Positions 1 to 6,955 of a stretch of DNA of 9,889 nucleotides are shown piece after piece. The translations under genes and the position numbers were made by a program. Below the pieces are notes generated by a model, which was not told where the DNA came from, made no database searches, and saw only the letters and a program-made list of their open reading frames with translations. The stretch spans positions 1-9,889 of the forward strand of contig CAYMJO010000035.1 of NCBI GenBank assembly GCA_964391305.1, given 5' to 3'. Within the stretch, counting starts at the first letter, position 1. Each line of letters begins with the position of its first letter. Source of the DNA: CAYMJO01 sp964391305 (GTDB taxonomy: Bacteria; Patescibacteriota; CALEFQ01).

Positions 1-75
1 GGTCTAAATTTCACTAATTTAATATAAGTTATTAACTTGATTAAAATTTTAAAAACACTCAATCCGGCTCCGCCT
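1..75. other. AT-rich region downstream of enolase, no gene seen
   Basis: This stretch follows the enolase stop codon and runs off the window. Reading along the minus strand, the stop is followed by a short GC-rich patch (GGCGGAGCC, only a 3-bp stem possible), a T5 run, then nearly pure A/T sequence with trivial A/T palindromes such as TTAAAATTTTAA (41-52) and a 6-bp inverted repeat around 26-38. The patch plus T-run might be a weak transcript end, but the stem is too short to call a terminator. No start codon with a following open frame is visible. Confidence 0.4.
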
Positions 76-1380
76 CTAATTTAATAAATCTTCCCGCCGT
101 TGCGGGACTTTAATAGCCATCAGTCTATTATATTTGCAAACACGTTCTCCTCGAGATGGCGCGCCGCTTTTCATTTTATCGGCATTAATCGCGACAGAAA
201 GATCCGCTATGAAAGCATCAGCGGTCTCTCCAGATCGATGGGATACTATCGCCTTCATATCATTTTCATAAGCCAATGCGACGGTCTCGAAAGTCTCCGT
301 CAAGGTTCCAATTTGATTGACTTTTATAAGAACGGTGTTGCAGGCTTTGTTGTCAATCGCCATCTGAAGCCTCTCTTTGTTCGTAACCAAGAAGTCATCG
401 CCGACAACTTGAACTTTGTCTCCAACAAGTTCTGTGAATCTCTTCCAACCTTCAAGATCATCATCGGCAAAACCATCTTCAACCAAAATTAATTTGTAAT
501 CGTCTATCCATTTTTTCAAAAAGTTCACCATCTCGTCTGTGGAAAGCTTTTTCAGTTCGTTAGAAAAAGTCATTTCGTACTTTCCACTTTTGAAAAATTC
601 AGCTGCCGCAATGTCCGAGCCAATGGCAACATCTTCAGCAAATTTATAGCCGGACTTTTCTATCGCTTCCCTAAGCAGCGCCAAAGCTTCCTCATCCGAA
701 TCGAGATTCGGCGCATATCCTGAATCAATTGATGGCGCAAATCCGCCTTCATCTCCAACATTAGTGGCAAGTTTCTTCTTTTTCATAATACTTCCAAGCT
801 TATGAAAAACCTCCGCGCCCATCCGAACGGCTTCAATTATATTCGAAGCTCCAATTGGAATTGCCATGAATTCCTGCACATCAAGATTGTTATCCGCGTG
901 CGCTCCTCCGTTTATAACATTGAACATCGGCGTCGGCATCTTGAAATCATCCAGTTTGTAATAATTGTCAAAAAGGCCGCGCAGATATTTGTATAAAGGC
1001 AATTTTTTCGAAGAGGAAACCGCTTTTGCATTCGCAATGGAAACGGAAAGGATTGCGTTCGCCCCTAAATTTTTCTTATTCGCATCTCCGTCAAGATCGT
1101 TCATCGTTTGGTCAATCGCTTTTTGGTCTTCAGCATCTTTGCCTTTCAACGCCTCCAAAATTTTCACGTTCACATTTTCGCAGGCCTTCAATACTCCTTT
1201 GCCGAAATATCTTTTCTCGTCCCCGTCCCGAAGCTCCCAAGCTTCGTACTTGCCCGTTGACGCTCCCGAAGGCACGCCAAAAGTGCCGCACGATCCATCG
1301 TCCAATTCAACGGTTGTTTCAACGGTCGGAGTTCCACGAGAGTCCAAAATTTCTCTCGCCTTTATATTTTTTATTTTCAT
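76..1380 (-). CDS. eno: Enolase (phosphopyruvate hydratase)
   Basis: Enolase converts 2-phosphoglycerate to phosphoenolpyruvate in the cytosol with Mg2+. The 434-residue product has the usual bacterial length and complete landmarks: the mobile loop SGASTGKYEA (38-47), the catalytic acid region GDEGGFAP with E211, metal ligands D256 (SDIAAAEF), E301 (VEDG) and D328 (VGDD), catalytic K353 (LIKVNQIG), the substrate-binding HRSGET (381-386) and KSGAPSRGER (404-413). Minor departures from consensus include SDIAAAEF for the common LDVAASEF and SRGER for SRSER. It is the last gene of the five-gene glycolytic run, 48 bases after pgk. The ATG start gives the standard N-terminus (IKARE-ILDSRGTPTVE), but no Shine-Dalgarno site precedes it; the upstream bases are a T6A7 run. 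The stop is TAG. Identity is secure. Confidence 0.97.
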   Translation of the reverse strand: MKIKNIKAREILDSRGTPTVETTVELDDGSCGTFGVPSGASTGKYEAWELRDGDEKRYFGKGVLKACENVNVKILEALKGKDAEDQKAIDQTMNDLDGDANKKNLGANAILSVSIANAKAVSSSKKLPLYKYLRGLFDNYYKLDDFKMPTPMFNVINGGAHADNNLDVQEFMAIPIGASNIIEAVRMGAEVFHKLGSIMKKKKLATNVGDEGGFAPSIDSGYAPNLDSDEEALALLREAIEKSGYKFAEDVAIGSDIAAAEFFKSGKYEMTFSNELKKLSTDEMVNFLKKWIDDYKLILVEDGFADDDLEGWKRFTELVGDKVQVVGDDFLVTNKERLQMAIDNKACNTVLIKVNQIGTLTETFETVALAYENDMKAIVSHRSGETADAFIADLSVAINADKMKSGAPSRGERVCKYNRLMAIKVPQRREDLLN

Positions 1381-1399
1381 AATTTTTTTAAAAAAGCAC

Positions 1400-1427
1400 C
1401 AGTTAGAACAACTAAAACAGTTGGAAC
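1400..1427. repeat. Short imperfect direct repeat with embedded hairpin between pgk and eno
   Basis: On the plus strand CAGTTAGAAC (1400-1409) and CAGTTGGAAC (1418-1427) match at 9 of 10 positions with an 18-base period. Nested between them is a 5-bp inverted repeat CAACT/AGTTG (1409-1413 and 1419-1423, 5-base loop). This fills most of the 48-base pgk-eno gap. The hairpin is too weak and too far from a T-run for a convincing terminator; a protein-binding site or chance are both possible. Confidence 0.35.
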
Positions 1428-1428
1428 A

Positions 1429-2613
1429 TTACAACAATTCTAAAGCGACAAGCTTTCCATCTTTCAGAAAATTAAGCATTGCTCCTCCGCCGGTTGAGAT
1501 AAAATTCATCTTATCTCTCGCTCCAACGTCTCCAAGAAAATCGACAGTCTCGCCTCCTCCAACGATTGTTTCGGCATCGCATTTTGCCAGCGCGTCAACA
1601 AGGCCTTTTGTTCCCTCGCCAAATCCCATTTTTTCAAAATATCCCATCGGCCCGTTCCATAAAATCATCTTGGAATTTGATATGATTGTTCCAAAAATTC
1701 TTAAAGTGCGGGGACCGACATCATAAATTATTTCATTATCTTTAATGTCTTTAACGTCACAAATTCTCGCGTCCAAAGGTTTCTCTCCCAATTTCGTATC
1801 TTCAAGTTCTTTTTGTTTTGAAACTGCGACATCGACAGGAATTTTCAGGTTTGCGTCAGCAATTTTTGGAACTAAAGTCGCGACTTCTGATAAAAATTTC
1901 CCCTCAACCTTGGATGCGCCGACATTAACACCGCTTGCTTTCAAAAGCGTGTTTGCGATCTTTCCTCCGACAAGAACGTTATCCGCTTTTTGAACAAAAG
2001 ATTTAAGAAGAGGCATTTTCGTCTCAAGCTTGGCTCCGCCGAGAATGAATGTAAATGGACGTTTGGGATTGTCTCGAACTTCTGAAAGCCTCACAACTTC
2101 TTTTTCAACAAGCAAACCCGCGGCGGATGGCAAAAATTTCGGAACTTTGACCATGCTCGCGTGCGATCTGTGACAGTTCGCAAAAGCGTCATTTACATAA
2201 AATTCGCCAAGTTCTGAAAGTTTTTTCGCAAAATCCTCATCATTACTTTCTTCCCCTTTGTAAAACCGCAGATTTTCTAAAAGAATTATTTTTGAACTTG
2301 AATTTTCAATCCGAGATTTAACTTTATCTCCAACACAATCGTCAAGCTTCTCGACTTTTTCAAAAATCAATTTTTCAAGCTTTCTCGCGGCACCGTCCGT
2401 TCGAAATTTTTCAATAATTTTACCGTTTGGCCTTCCAACGTGAGTCATCAAAATCAATTTACACTTCTTCTCGATCAGATATTGGAGTGTCGGTAAAGTC
2501 GCCTTGATGCGAAAATCATCTTTGACACTGCCATTCTCGTCAAGAGGCTCATTGAAGTCAACACGGACTAAAACACGCTTGCTTTTTATATCAACGTCTT
2601 TTAAAGTTTTCAT
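1429..2613 (-). CDS. pgk: Phosphoglycerate kinase
   Basis: This enzyme transfers phosphate from 1,3-bisphosphoglycerate to ADP, the first ATP-yielding step of lower glycolysis, in the cytosol. The 394-residue protein has both Rossmann-like domains. The N-terminal substrate domain shows RVDFNEP (17-23), HVGRP (58-62), ENLRF (113-117) and DAFANCHRSHAS (142-153). The C-terminal nucleotide domain shows LGGAKLETK (191-199), WNGPMGYFE (319-327), the GGGETV loop (352-357) and STGGGAML (373-380). Variations are LETK for the common VSDK and GGGAMLNFL for GGGASLEFL. It lies 29 bases after gap and 48 before eno, consistent with co-transcription. The ATG start gives the normal N-terminus; no Shine-Dalgarno site is visible in the short upstream gap. 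The stop is TAA. Confidence 0.97.
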   Translation of the reverse strand: MKTLKDVDIKSKRVLVRVDFNEPLDENGSVKDDFRIKATLPTLQYLIEKKCKLILMTHVGRPNGKIIEKFRTDGAARKLEKLIFEKVEKLDDCVGDKVKSRIENSSSKIILLENLRFYKGEESNDEDFAKKLSELGEFYVNDAFANCHRSHASMVKVPKFLPSAAGLLVEKEVVRLSEVRDNPKRPFTFILGGAKLETKMPLLKSFVQKADNVLVGGKIANTLLKASGVNVGASKVEGKFLSEVATLVPKIADANLKIPVDVAVSKQKELEDTKLGEKPLDARICDVKDIKDNEIIYDVGPRTLRIFGTIISNSKMILWNGPMGYFEKMGFGEGTKGLVDALAKCDAETIVGGGETVDFLGDVGARDKMNFISTGGGAMLNFLKDGKLVALELL

Positions 2614-2642
2614 GAAATTCGTATAATTCGATAAAATTCATC

Positions 2643-3644
2643 CTACTTCGCGTTGATATATACCGCCAAATCGATCACTCTCAAAGAATAAGCCCATTCA
2701 TTGTCATACCATCCGACAATTTTCACAAGATTGCCCGCGACGACATTTGTCAATCCAAGATCCACTATCGAAGATTGTCTTCTTCCAATTATATCAGTAG
2801 ACACAAGCGGCTCTTCCGTTGCGTCAAGAACGCCTTTGTATCTCTCCGATTCTTTTTCCTCTTTGAAAACATTATTTACTTCCTCAATCGTAACATCTTT
2901 TTTTAAAACAAAAACAAAATCGGCCATGCATCCACATATCGTTGGAGTCCTGAAAGCAATGCCATCGAAAAGACCCTTGAGCGCGGGAACCGCTTTTGTC
3001 GTGGCAATAGCCGCGCCCGTTGTCGTTGGGACAAGATTCACCGCCGCCGCTCTCGCCCTTCGCAAATCATCGTTTGGCCCATCAACAAGGTTTTGCGTTG
3101 AAGTATAGGAATGGGCAGTAGACATCATCGCTTTCTCAACACCGAATCGGCGGTGCATGATTTCCGCAATTGGAGAAATACAATTCGTCGTGCACGATGC
3201 CATGTCAATGACAGCCTCGCCCTTATATTCTTCATGATTCACGCCCATGAGATAAGTCGGGACGACTTTTTTTTCCGAAGGCGCGGAAATGACAACCTTT
3301 TTCGCGCCGGCATCAACGTGTTTCTTGGCATCATCGCCGCTCACGAAAAAACCAGTGCTCTCAACCACGACATCAACCGCCAAATCTTTCCATGGGAGAT
3401 TCGCCGGATCTTTTTCTTTAAAAATTTTAATCTTTTTTCCATCGACTACAATCAAATCATTTTCAGCGCTCACTTTCTTTTTATATTTTCCATAAACAGA
3501 ATCATACTGTAAAAGATTGGCAAGCGTCTTTGCATCGGTCAAATCGTTGACGGCAACAACGTCAACTTCATGAGAACGCTCAAGCGCCGCTTTGAAGACA
3601 GATCGGCCAATGCGGCCAAAGCCGTTTATTGCCAGCTTTAACAT
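2643..3644 (-). CDS. gap: Glyceraldehyde-3-phosphate dehydrogenase, NAD-type
   Basis: The enzyme oxidises and phosphorylates glyceraldehyde 3-phosphate to 1,3-bisphosphoglycerate. The 333-residue protein has the nucleotide-binding NGFGRIGR (7-14), N33-D34 (VNDLTD), with Asp34 favouring NAD over NADP, the catalytic ASCTTNC with C151, the active-site histidine H178 in AHSYT, phosphate-binding TTTGAA (207-212) and R232, and the C-terminal WYDNEWAYS (312-320). Departures from the family include AHSYT for VHSYT and the stretch after R232, TPTICGCMADF, where VPT-x-x-GS-x-x-D is usual; this brings in cysteines 237 and 239. It sits between fba and pgk with gaps of 62 and 29 bases. An AGGA lies 12 bases before the ATG, longer than ideal spacing, and a stem-loop lies just upstream of that. 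The stop is TAG. Confidence 0.97.
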   Translation of the reverse strand: MLKLAINGFGRIGRSVFKAALERSHEVDVVAVNDLTDAKTLANLLQYDSVYGKYKKKVSAENDLIVVDGKKIKIFKEKDPANLPWKDLAVDVVVESTGFFVSGDDAKKHVDAGAKKVVISAPSEKKVVPTYLMGVNHEEYKGEAVIDMASCTTNCISPIAEIMHRRFGVEKAMMSTAHSYTSTQNLVDGPNDDLRRARAAAVNLVPTTTGAAIATTKAVPALKGLFDGIAFRTPTICGCMADFVFVLKKDVTIEEVNNVFKEEKESERYKGVLDATEEPLVSTDIIGRRQSSIVDLGLTNVVAGNLVKIVGWYDNEWAYSLRVIDLAVYINAK

Positions 3645-3664
3645 ATTATTTAAAAATCCTATTA

Positions 3665-3685
3665 TGCGGAGATAGAAGCCCCGCA
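3665..3685 (-). promoter_or_regulatory. GC-rich stem-loop in the gap leader
   Basis: In minus-strand RNA a 7-bp stem forms from UGCGGGG and CUCCGCA (one G-U pair) around the loop CUUCUAU. It is the most GC-rich hairpin in any gap of this window. It lies between the aldolase stop and the gap start, ending 20 bases before the gap ATG. It is followed by UAAUAGGA rather than by an immediate U-run, so it does not look like an intrinsic terminator. A role in mRNA processing or 5'-end stabilisation of the gap-pgk-eno message is my inference. Confidence 0.5.
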
Positions 3686-3706
3686 GTTAATTATTATCAC
3701 AATCAA

Positions 3707-4564
3707 TCAAACCGCTTTTCCAACACATCCGAAAGTATCCAGCTTTTCCTCGACCGCCTTCGCAACAGCCATCTTTGAAGGAGCAAGAATTTTTCTTGGA
3801 TCAATCTCATCCGGATAAGACGCGAGCGTATTCCTCAATGCCAAAGTAAAAGATTCCCTGATTTCTGTATCTATATTAATTTCAGTTATGCCGGTTTTGA
3901 CAAGAAATTTCACATCTTCCGTTGTAACCCTTGATCCCCCGTGAAGAATAAGAGGCACATCCACTTTATCGCGAATTTTCTTTAGAAGATCAAAATCAAG
4001 CTTTGTAGGCTTTATCCCATGACAATTTCCAATAGAAACAGCCAAAGTATCGACACCTGTTTCCCTGACAAATTTCTCCGCCTCATCCGGATCCGTTAAC
4101 ATACCTTTTTCTACAAAGAGCTTATCAGCCGACTCATGAGTTCCTGGAATGCGTCCAACCTCTCCCTGAACAATAACATTTCGTCTATGGGCGTATTCCA
4201 CAATCTGCTTTGTGAGCATTATATTTTCATCAAGAACAAGATCAGAGCCATCTATCTGTACAGACGTAAAGCCTGCATTGATTGTTTCAATAATGGAATG
4301 AAATTTCTTGCCATGGTCAAGGTGTAACGCGATTGGAATCAGCACTGCCTCATTTTTAGCTATCGTGCTAACAATATGAGTTATCGGCTTAATACCAGCA
4401 TAATCCACCGTTGTCTCCGAGATCTGAATTATAATCGGCGCACTTTTCATATTCGCGGCGTTCACAATTCCCTGCGTAGATTCAAGATTAAACGTATTAA
4501 AAGACCCCAAGGCATAACCCCGTTTGAACGCGTCTTTTATCAAATCTTTCGCGTGAGCGATCAT
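3707..4564 (-). CDS. fba: Class II (zinc-dependent) fructose-bisphosphate aldolase
   Basis: The enzyme reversibly splits fructose 1,6-bisphosphate into dihydroxyacetone phosphate and glyceraldehyde 3-phosphate. Its 285 residues match the short class IIB/FbaA-GatY branch rather than the roughly 350-residue class IIA. Visible landmarks are GSFNTFN (20-26), HLDHG with catalytic D83 and zinc ligand H84, GEVG with E135, H182 in GNCHG, zinc ligand H208 in LHGGS, NIDTEIR (230-236) and the C-terminal FGCVGKAV. The GNCHG motif differs from the more common GT-x-HG. Tagatose-bisphosphate aldolase cannot be excluded from sequence alone, but the position between tpi and gap strongly favours fructose bisphosphate. 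The gene is 30 bases after tpi, starts with ATG without a recognisable Shine-Dalgarno site, and ends with TGA. Confidence 0.93.
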   Translation of the reverse strand: MIAHAKDLIKDAFKRGYALGSFNTFNLESTQGIVNAANMKSAPIIIQISETTVDYAGIKPITHIVSTIAKNEAVLIPIALHLDHGKKFHSIIETINAGFTSVQIDGSDLVLDENIMLTKQIVEYAHRRNVIVQGEVGRIPGTHESADKLFVEKGMLTDPDEAEKFVRETGVDTLAVSIGNCHGIKPTKLDFDLLKKIRDKVDVPLILHGGSRVTTEDVKFLVKTGITEINIDTEIRESFTLALRNTLASYPDEIDPRKILAPSKMAVAKAVEEKLDTFGCVGKAV

Positions 4565-4594
4565 ATAGAAACCGATAATTCAGGAATTTTAAAA

Positions 4595-5350
4595 TCAGAG
4601 AATCGCCAATTTTTTAATCATGTTGACAAATTCACTAGCGATCAAACTCGCTCCACCAATTAGAAAGCCTGAATTTTTTTCTATTTTTAAAAATTGGCTT
4701 AGATTTTCTGAATCAACGCTTCCGCCATAAATTATTTTCGACTTTTCCAAAAAATTTCCTCTTCGCAAAATTTCTTCAATACACTCAAACGCTTCCGAAA
4801 TAATTTCGGGCGTTGCCGCTTCTTTGCTTTTGACTTCGCCCGTTCCGATCGCCCAGGCTGGCTCATACGCAACGATCAACTCATTCAAATCATTATCTCC
4901 AATCTCTCGAAAAGCTTCTCCCAATTGTTTTTGTATAACCTCTTCTGCTCTTCCTTTTTCTCTATCCTCTTTTTTCTCCCCAACACAAAGAACTGGAATC
5001 AAATCCGATTTTAATGAAGCCGAAAGCTTCTTATTTATCATAGCATCATTTTCGTTAATCTTCCAACGACGCTCGGAATGTCCTATCAAAACATATTCGC
5101 AACCAACATCGGCAAGCATTTCGCCGGAAACTTCTCCCGTCCAAGCTCCCGAATTTTCCCAGTGAAGATCCTGCGCTCCGAGCGAAAAATTTGAAGTAAG
5201 ATCTTTCAGGCTGGAAATCGCGGTAAATGGAGGACAAATCACAACATCAACTTTTGATAAAAAACCTTTCGTTTCTTTTTTAAAAAAATCAACAAAGTCT
5301 CGTGCTTCCCGCACAGTTTTGTTCATTTTCCAGTTTGCAATTGCTATCAT
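4595..5350 (-). CDS. tpiA: Triosephosphate isomerase
   Basis: The enzyme interconverts dihydroxyacetone phosphate and glyceraldehyde 3-phosphate through a (beta/alpha)8 barrel. The 251-residue product has the normal length and all key elements: NWKMN with catalytic K8, GHSERR with catalytic H91, AYEPAWAIGTG with catalytic E163 followed by the flexible phosphate-gripping loop, YGGSV (208-212) and the terminal phosphate-binding FLIGGASL (229-236). It follows the COG2426 membrane protein by 17 bases and precedes fba by 30, and is the first of five consecutive glycolytic genes. The ATG start gives the canonical N-terminus; the upstream sequence is A/T-only with TTGATCAA and no Shine-Dalgarno motif. 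The stop is TGA. Confidence 0.97.
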   Translation of the reverse strand: MIAIANWKMNKTVREARDFVDFFKKETKGFLSKVDVVICPPFTAISSLKDLTSNFSLGAQDLHWENSGAWTGEVSGEMLADVGCEYVLIGHSERRWKINENDAMINKKLSASLKSDLIPVLCVGEKKEDREKGRAEEVIQKQLGEAFREIGDNDLNELIVAYEPAWAIGTGEVKSKEAATPEIISEAFECIEEILRRGNFLEKSKIIYGGSVDSENLSQFLKIEKNSGFLIGGASLIASEFVNMIKKLAIL

Positions 5351-5367
5351 TGATTGATCAATATATT

Positions 5368-5868
5368 TTATCTAAAAAATCTGCCGGCGGCGCCAAACGC
5401 GCCAAGCACCGCGAGAGTTACAATGACTCCGGCAAGAAGCACACCGCCAAAAATTGCGAACGCCGCCCTTTTGTATTTCATTCCAAATATAAACGCGGCA
5501 AGCGCGCCGCTCCAAGCCCCAGTAGCGGGAAGCGGAATCATCACAAATATCAAAAGAGCCAACGCTCCATACTTATCAACTTTTGTCTGCAACTTTTGAC
5601 GTGTTCTTGCGAAAATCCAATCAAACATCTTTCTGCAAATTTTTGAGCGCGCGATCAAAAATTTGTATATAGGTTCAATCAGCCAAAGAATAAAAATAAC
5701 TGGAATCATATTACCGATCACCGCCCAAATGTACGCGGACCACCAAGACATCTTATAAGAAAGTATGGCAATGGGAATAGCAACGCGAAGCTCGCCTATG
5801 GGAATCATCGCAATAAGCAATGTCGAAAGTTCATGGGGAATATTTTGAAGGAAAGAAAAATCAAACAT
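5368..5868 (-). CDS. COG2426-type small membrane protein (putative small multidrug export family)
   Basis: This 166-residue integral membrane protein resembles the family annotated as putative small multidrug exporters (COG2426, Sm_multidrug_ex). The transport label is poorly supported in the literature, so the function should be treated as unknown. Hydrophobic segments lie roughly at residues 12-37, 43-65, 101-126 and 134-158, with a positively charged loop at 73-99. Two polar/proline motifs mark the family: P23-I-G-E26-x-R28-x-x-x-P32, and P112-L-P-x-T-G-A-W119. Their placement inside hydrophobic segments resembles re-entrant loops of DedA-like proteins, which is only a resemblance. It lies 14 bases after galT and 17 before tpi, so it is probably co-transcribed with them. 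The start ATG follows ATGA in another frame, and no Shine-Dalgarno site is seen. The stop is TAA. Confidence 0.8.
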   Translation of the reverse strand: MFDFSFLQNIPHELSTLLIAMIPIGELRVAIPIAILSYKMSWWSAYIWAVIGNMIPVIFILWLIEPIYKFLIARSKICRKMFDWIFARTRQKLQTKVDKYGALALLIFVMIPLPATGAWSGALAAFIFGMKYKRAAFAIFGGVLLAGVIVTLAVLGAFGAAGRFFR

Positions 5869-5882
5869 TCATTGTGAAAAAA

Positions 5883-6902
5883 TTAAATCTTGACCTCACG
5901 CAAGAACACAGCCGCTTCGTCAGGATCCATCGTATTTACAATAATGCCCGTGCCGTATTCAAAGCCGGCGCGCGTCGCAAGCCTCGGCAAAATCTCAAGA
6001 TGCCAATGATAATAATCTTGATAATTATTCTCATCGCACGGAGCGGACTTGATATAGTAATTAAAAGACGGATCGTTCAATCCTTTATAAAGTTTTTTCA
6101 AAACGGTACGAAGACAATCCCCCAGCATGACCCTTTCTTTGTAATCTACTATCTGGAAATACGGTTTGTGTTTTTTGGGAAGAATCCAAGTTTCGAAAGG
6201 ATTTTTCGAAGCATATGGCTCAAACGCGATAAACCCATCGTTTTCAAAGACGACCCTCTTCCCTTTTTCCGCATAAACCTCTTTTTCCATCATATCGCAA
6301 AAAACGCACTTTTTATTTTTTTCAAAATAATTTCGAGCGCCGTCAAGCTCCCGTTTCAAAAAAATGGATATGACAGGCACCGCGAAAAGCTGGGAATGAG
6401 GATGAGCGAGAGACGCGCCTGCTTTTCTGCCATGATTGTAAATTATAAGAACATATTTCACTACGTCCTTCACGCAATGCGCATTGAAGCGATCCTCATA
6501 AGCGCGGAGCATCATCTCCATTTCTTCAGATGAAAAAAGAGCTGGCGGTTTGCAGTGGTCAACAGTCGCAATGATTTCATGAAAGCCCACCGCATCCGCG
6601 GATTCATAAATACCGCTTTGTCTCACTTCGAACTTTCCACCAGAAACTAAGACTGGAAACTTATTTGGAAAAACTCTAACCTTCCAGCCAGAACCATCTT
6701 TTTTTCTGCTTTCATTTTCAGAGTACGCTAAAACTTCGGAAGGGGTTTCCTTTTCATTTCCTTCACAGAAAAAACAATCTTTGTGCTCTGAAGCTTCGAC
6801 CTCCTTCTTCTTTGACAACGTCAAACCCTCCGGACGCTTCGCGCGTTCGGGCGCAAGAATTACCCACTCTCTCGTAATTGGATCAAGTCTTAATTCAGGC
6901 AT
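5883..6902 (-). CDS. galT: GalT-family galactose-1-phosphate uridylyltransferase
   Basis: Enzymes of this HIT-superfamily branch exchange a nucleotidyl group between a sugar 1-phosphate and a UDP-sugar through a uridylyl-histidine intermediate. The 339-residue protein shows two HIT-like halves. The first has zinc-type CFFC (C43, C46), N80 in VFPNKFP, and the active-site AHPHSQ with the likely nucleophile H169. The second has CVFC (C199, C202), FETWILPKKH (236-245), the HWHLEILPR motif (299-307) and the family's C-terminal GFEYGTGIIVN followed by P-x-EAA. The HWH-bearing form also occurs in relatives acting on ADP-glucose or other hexose phosphates, so Gal-1-P specificity is not proven. It sits 53 bases after a GT2 glycosyltransferase and 14 before the membrane protein gene. 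It starts with ATG without a Shine-Dalgarno site and stops with TAA. Confidence 0.88.
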   Translation of the reverse strand: MPELRLDPITREWVILAPERAKRPEGLTLSKKKEVEASEHKDCFFCEGNEKETPSEVLAYSENESRKKDGSGWKVRVFPNKFPVLVSGGKFEVRQSGIYESADAVGFHEIIATVDHCKPPALFSSEEMEMMLRAYEDRFNAHCVKDVVKYVLIIYNHGRKAGASLAHPHSQLFAVPVISIFLKRELDGARNYFEKNKKCVFCDMMEKEVYAEKGKRVVFENDGFIAFEPYASKNPFETWILPKKHKPYFQIVDYKERVMLGDCLRTVLKKLYKGLNDPSFNYYIKSAPCDENNYQDYYHWHLEILPRLATRAGFEYGTGIIVNTMDPDEAAVFLREVKI

Positions 6903-6955
6903 AGATTAAGATATAAGAAAGAAATATTTTTAAAAAATATAGACCGAAAATCTCA

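Noticed and set aside
26..52. A/T inverted repeats downstream of eno
   Set aside because: They are pure or nearly pure A/T and short, as expected from composition; no GC-rich stem with a T-run makes a terminator.
965..1726. Plus-strand open frame of 253 codons across the eno-pgk junction
   Set aside because: It is antisense to two well-supported enzymes, has a low-complexity Ser/Phe/Pro-rich translation and no recognisable motif or start signal.
2614..2642. TATAAT in the gap-pgk gap
   Set aside because: It reads as TATAAT only on the plus strand, opposite to all genes, and no -35 partner serves a plus-strand gene.
5861..5872. Three-codon frame ATG AAT GTT TGA overlapping the COG2426 start
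   Set aside because: It is too short to judge and is expected by chance; no Shine-Dalgarno site supports it as a leader peptide.
5820..6533. Plus-strand open frame of 237 codons opposite galT
   Set aside because: It is antisense to a gene with complete family motifs, and its translation shows no domain.
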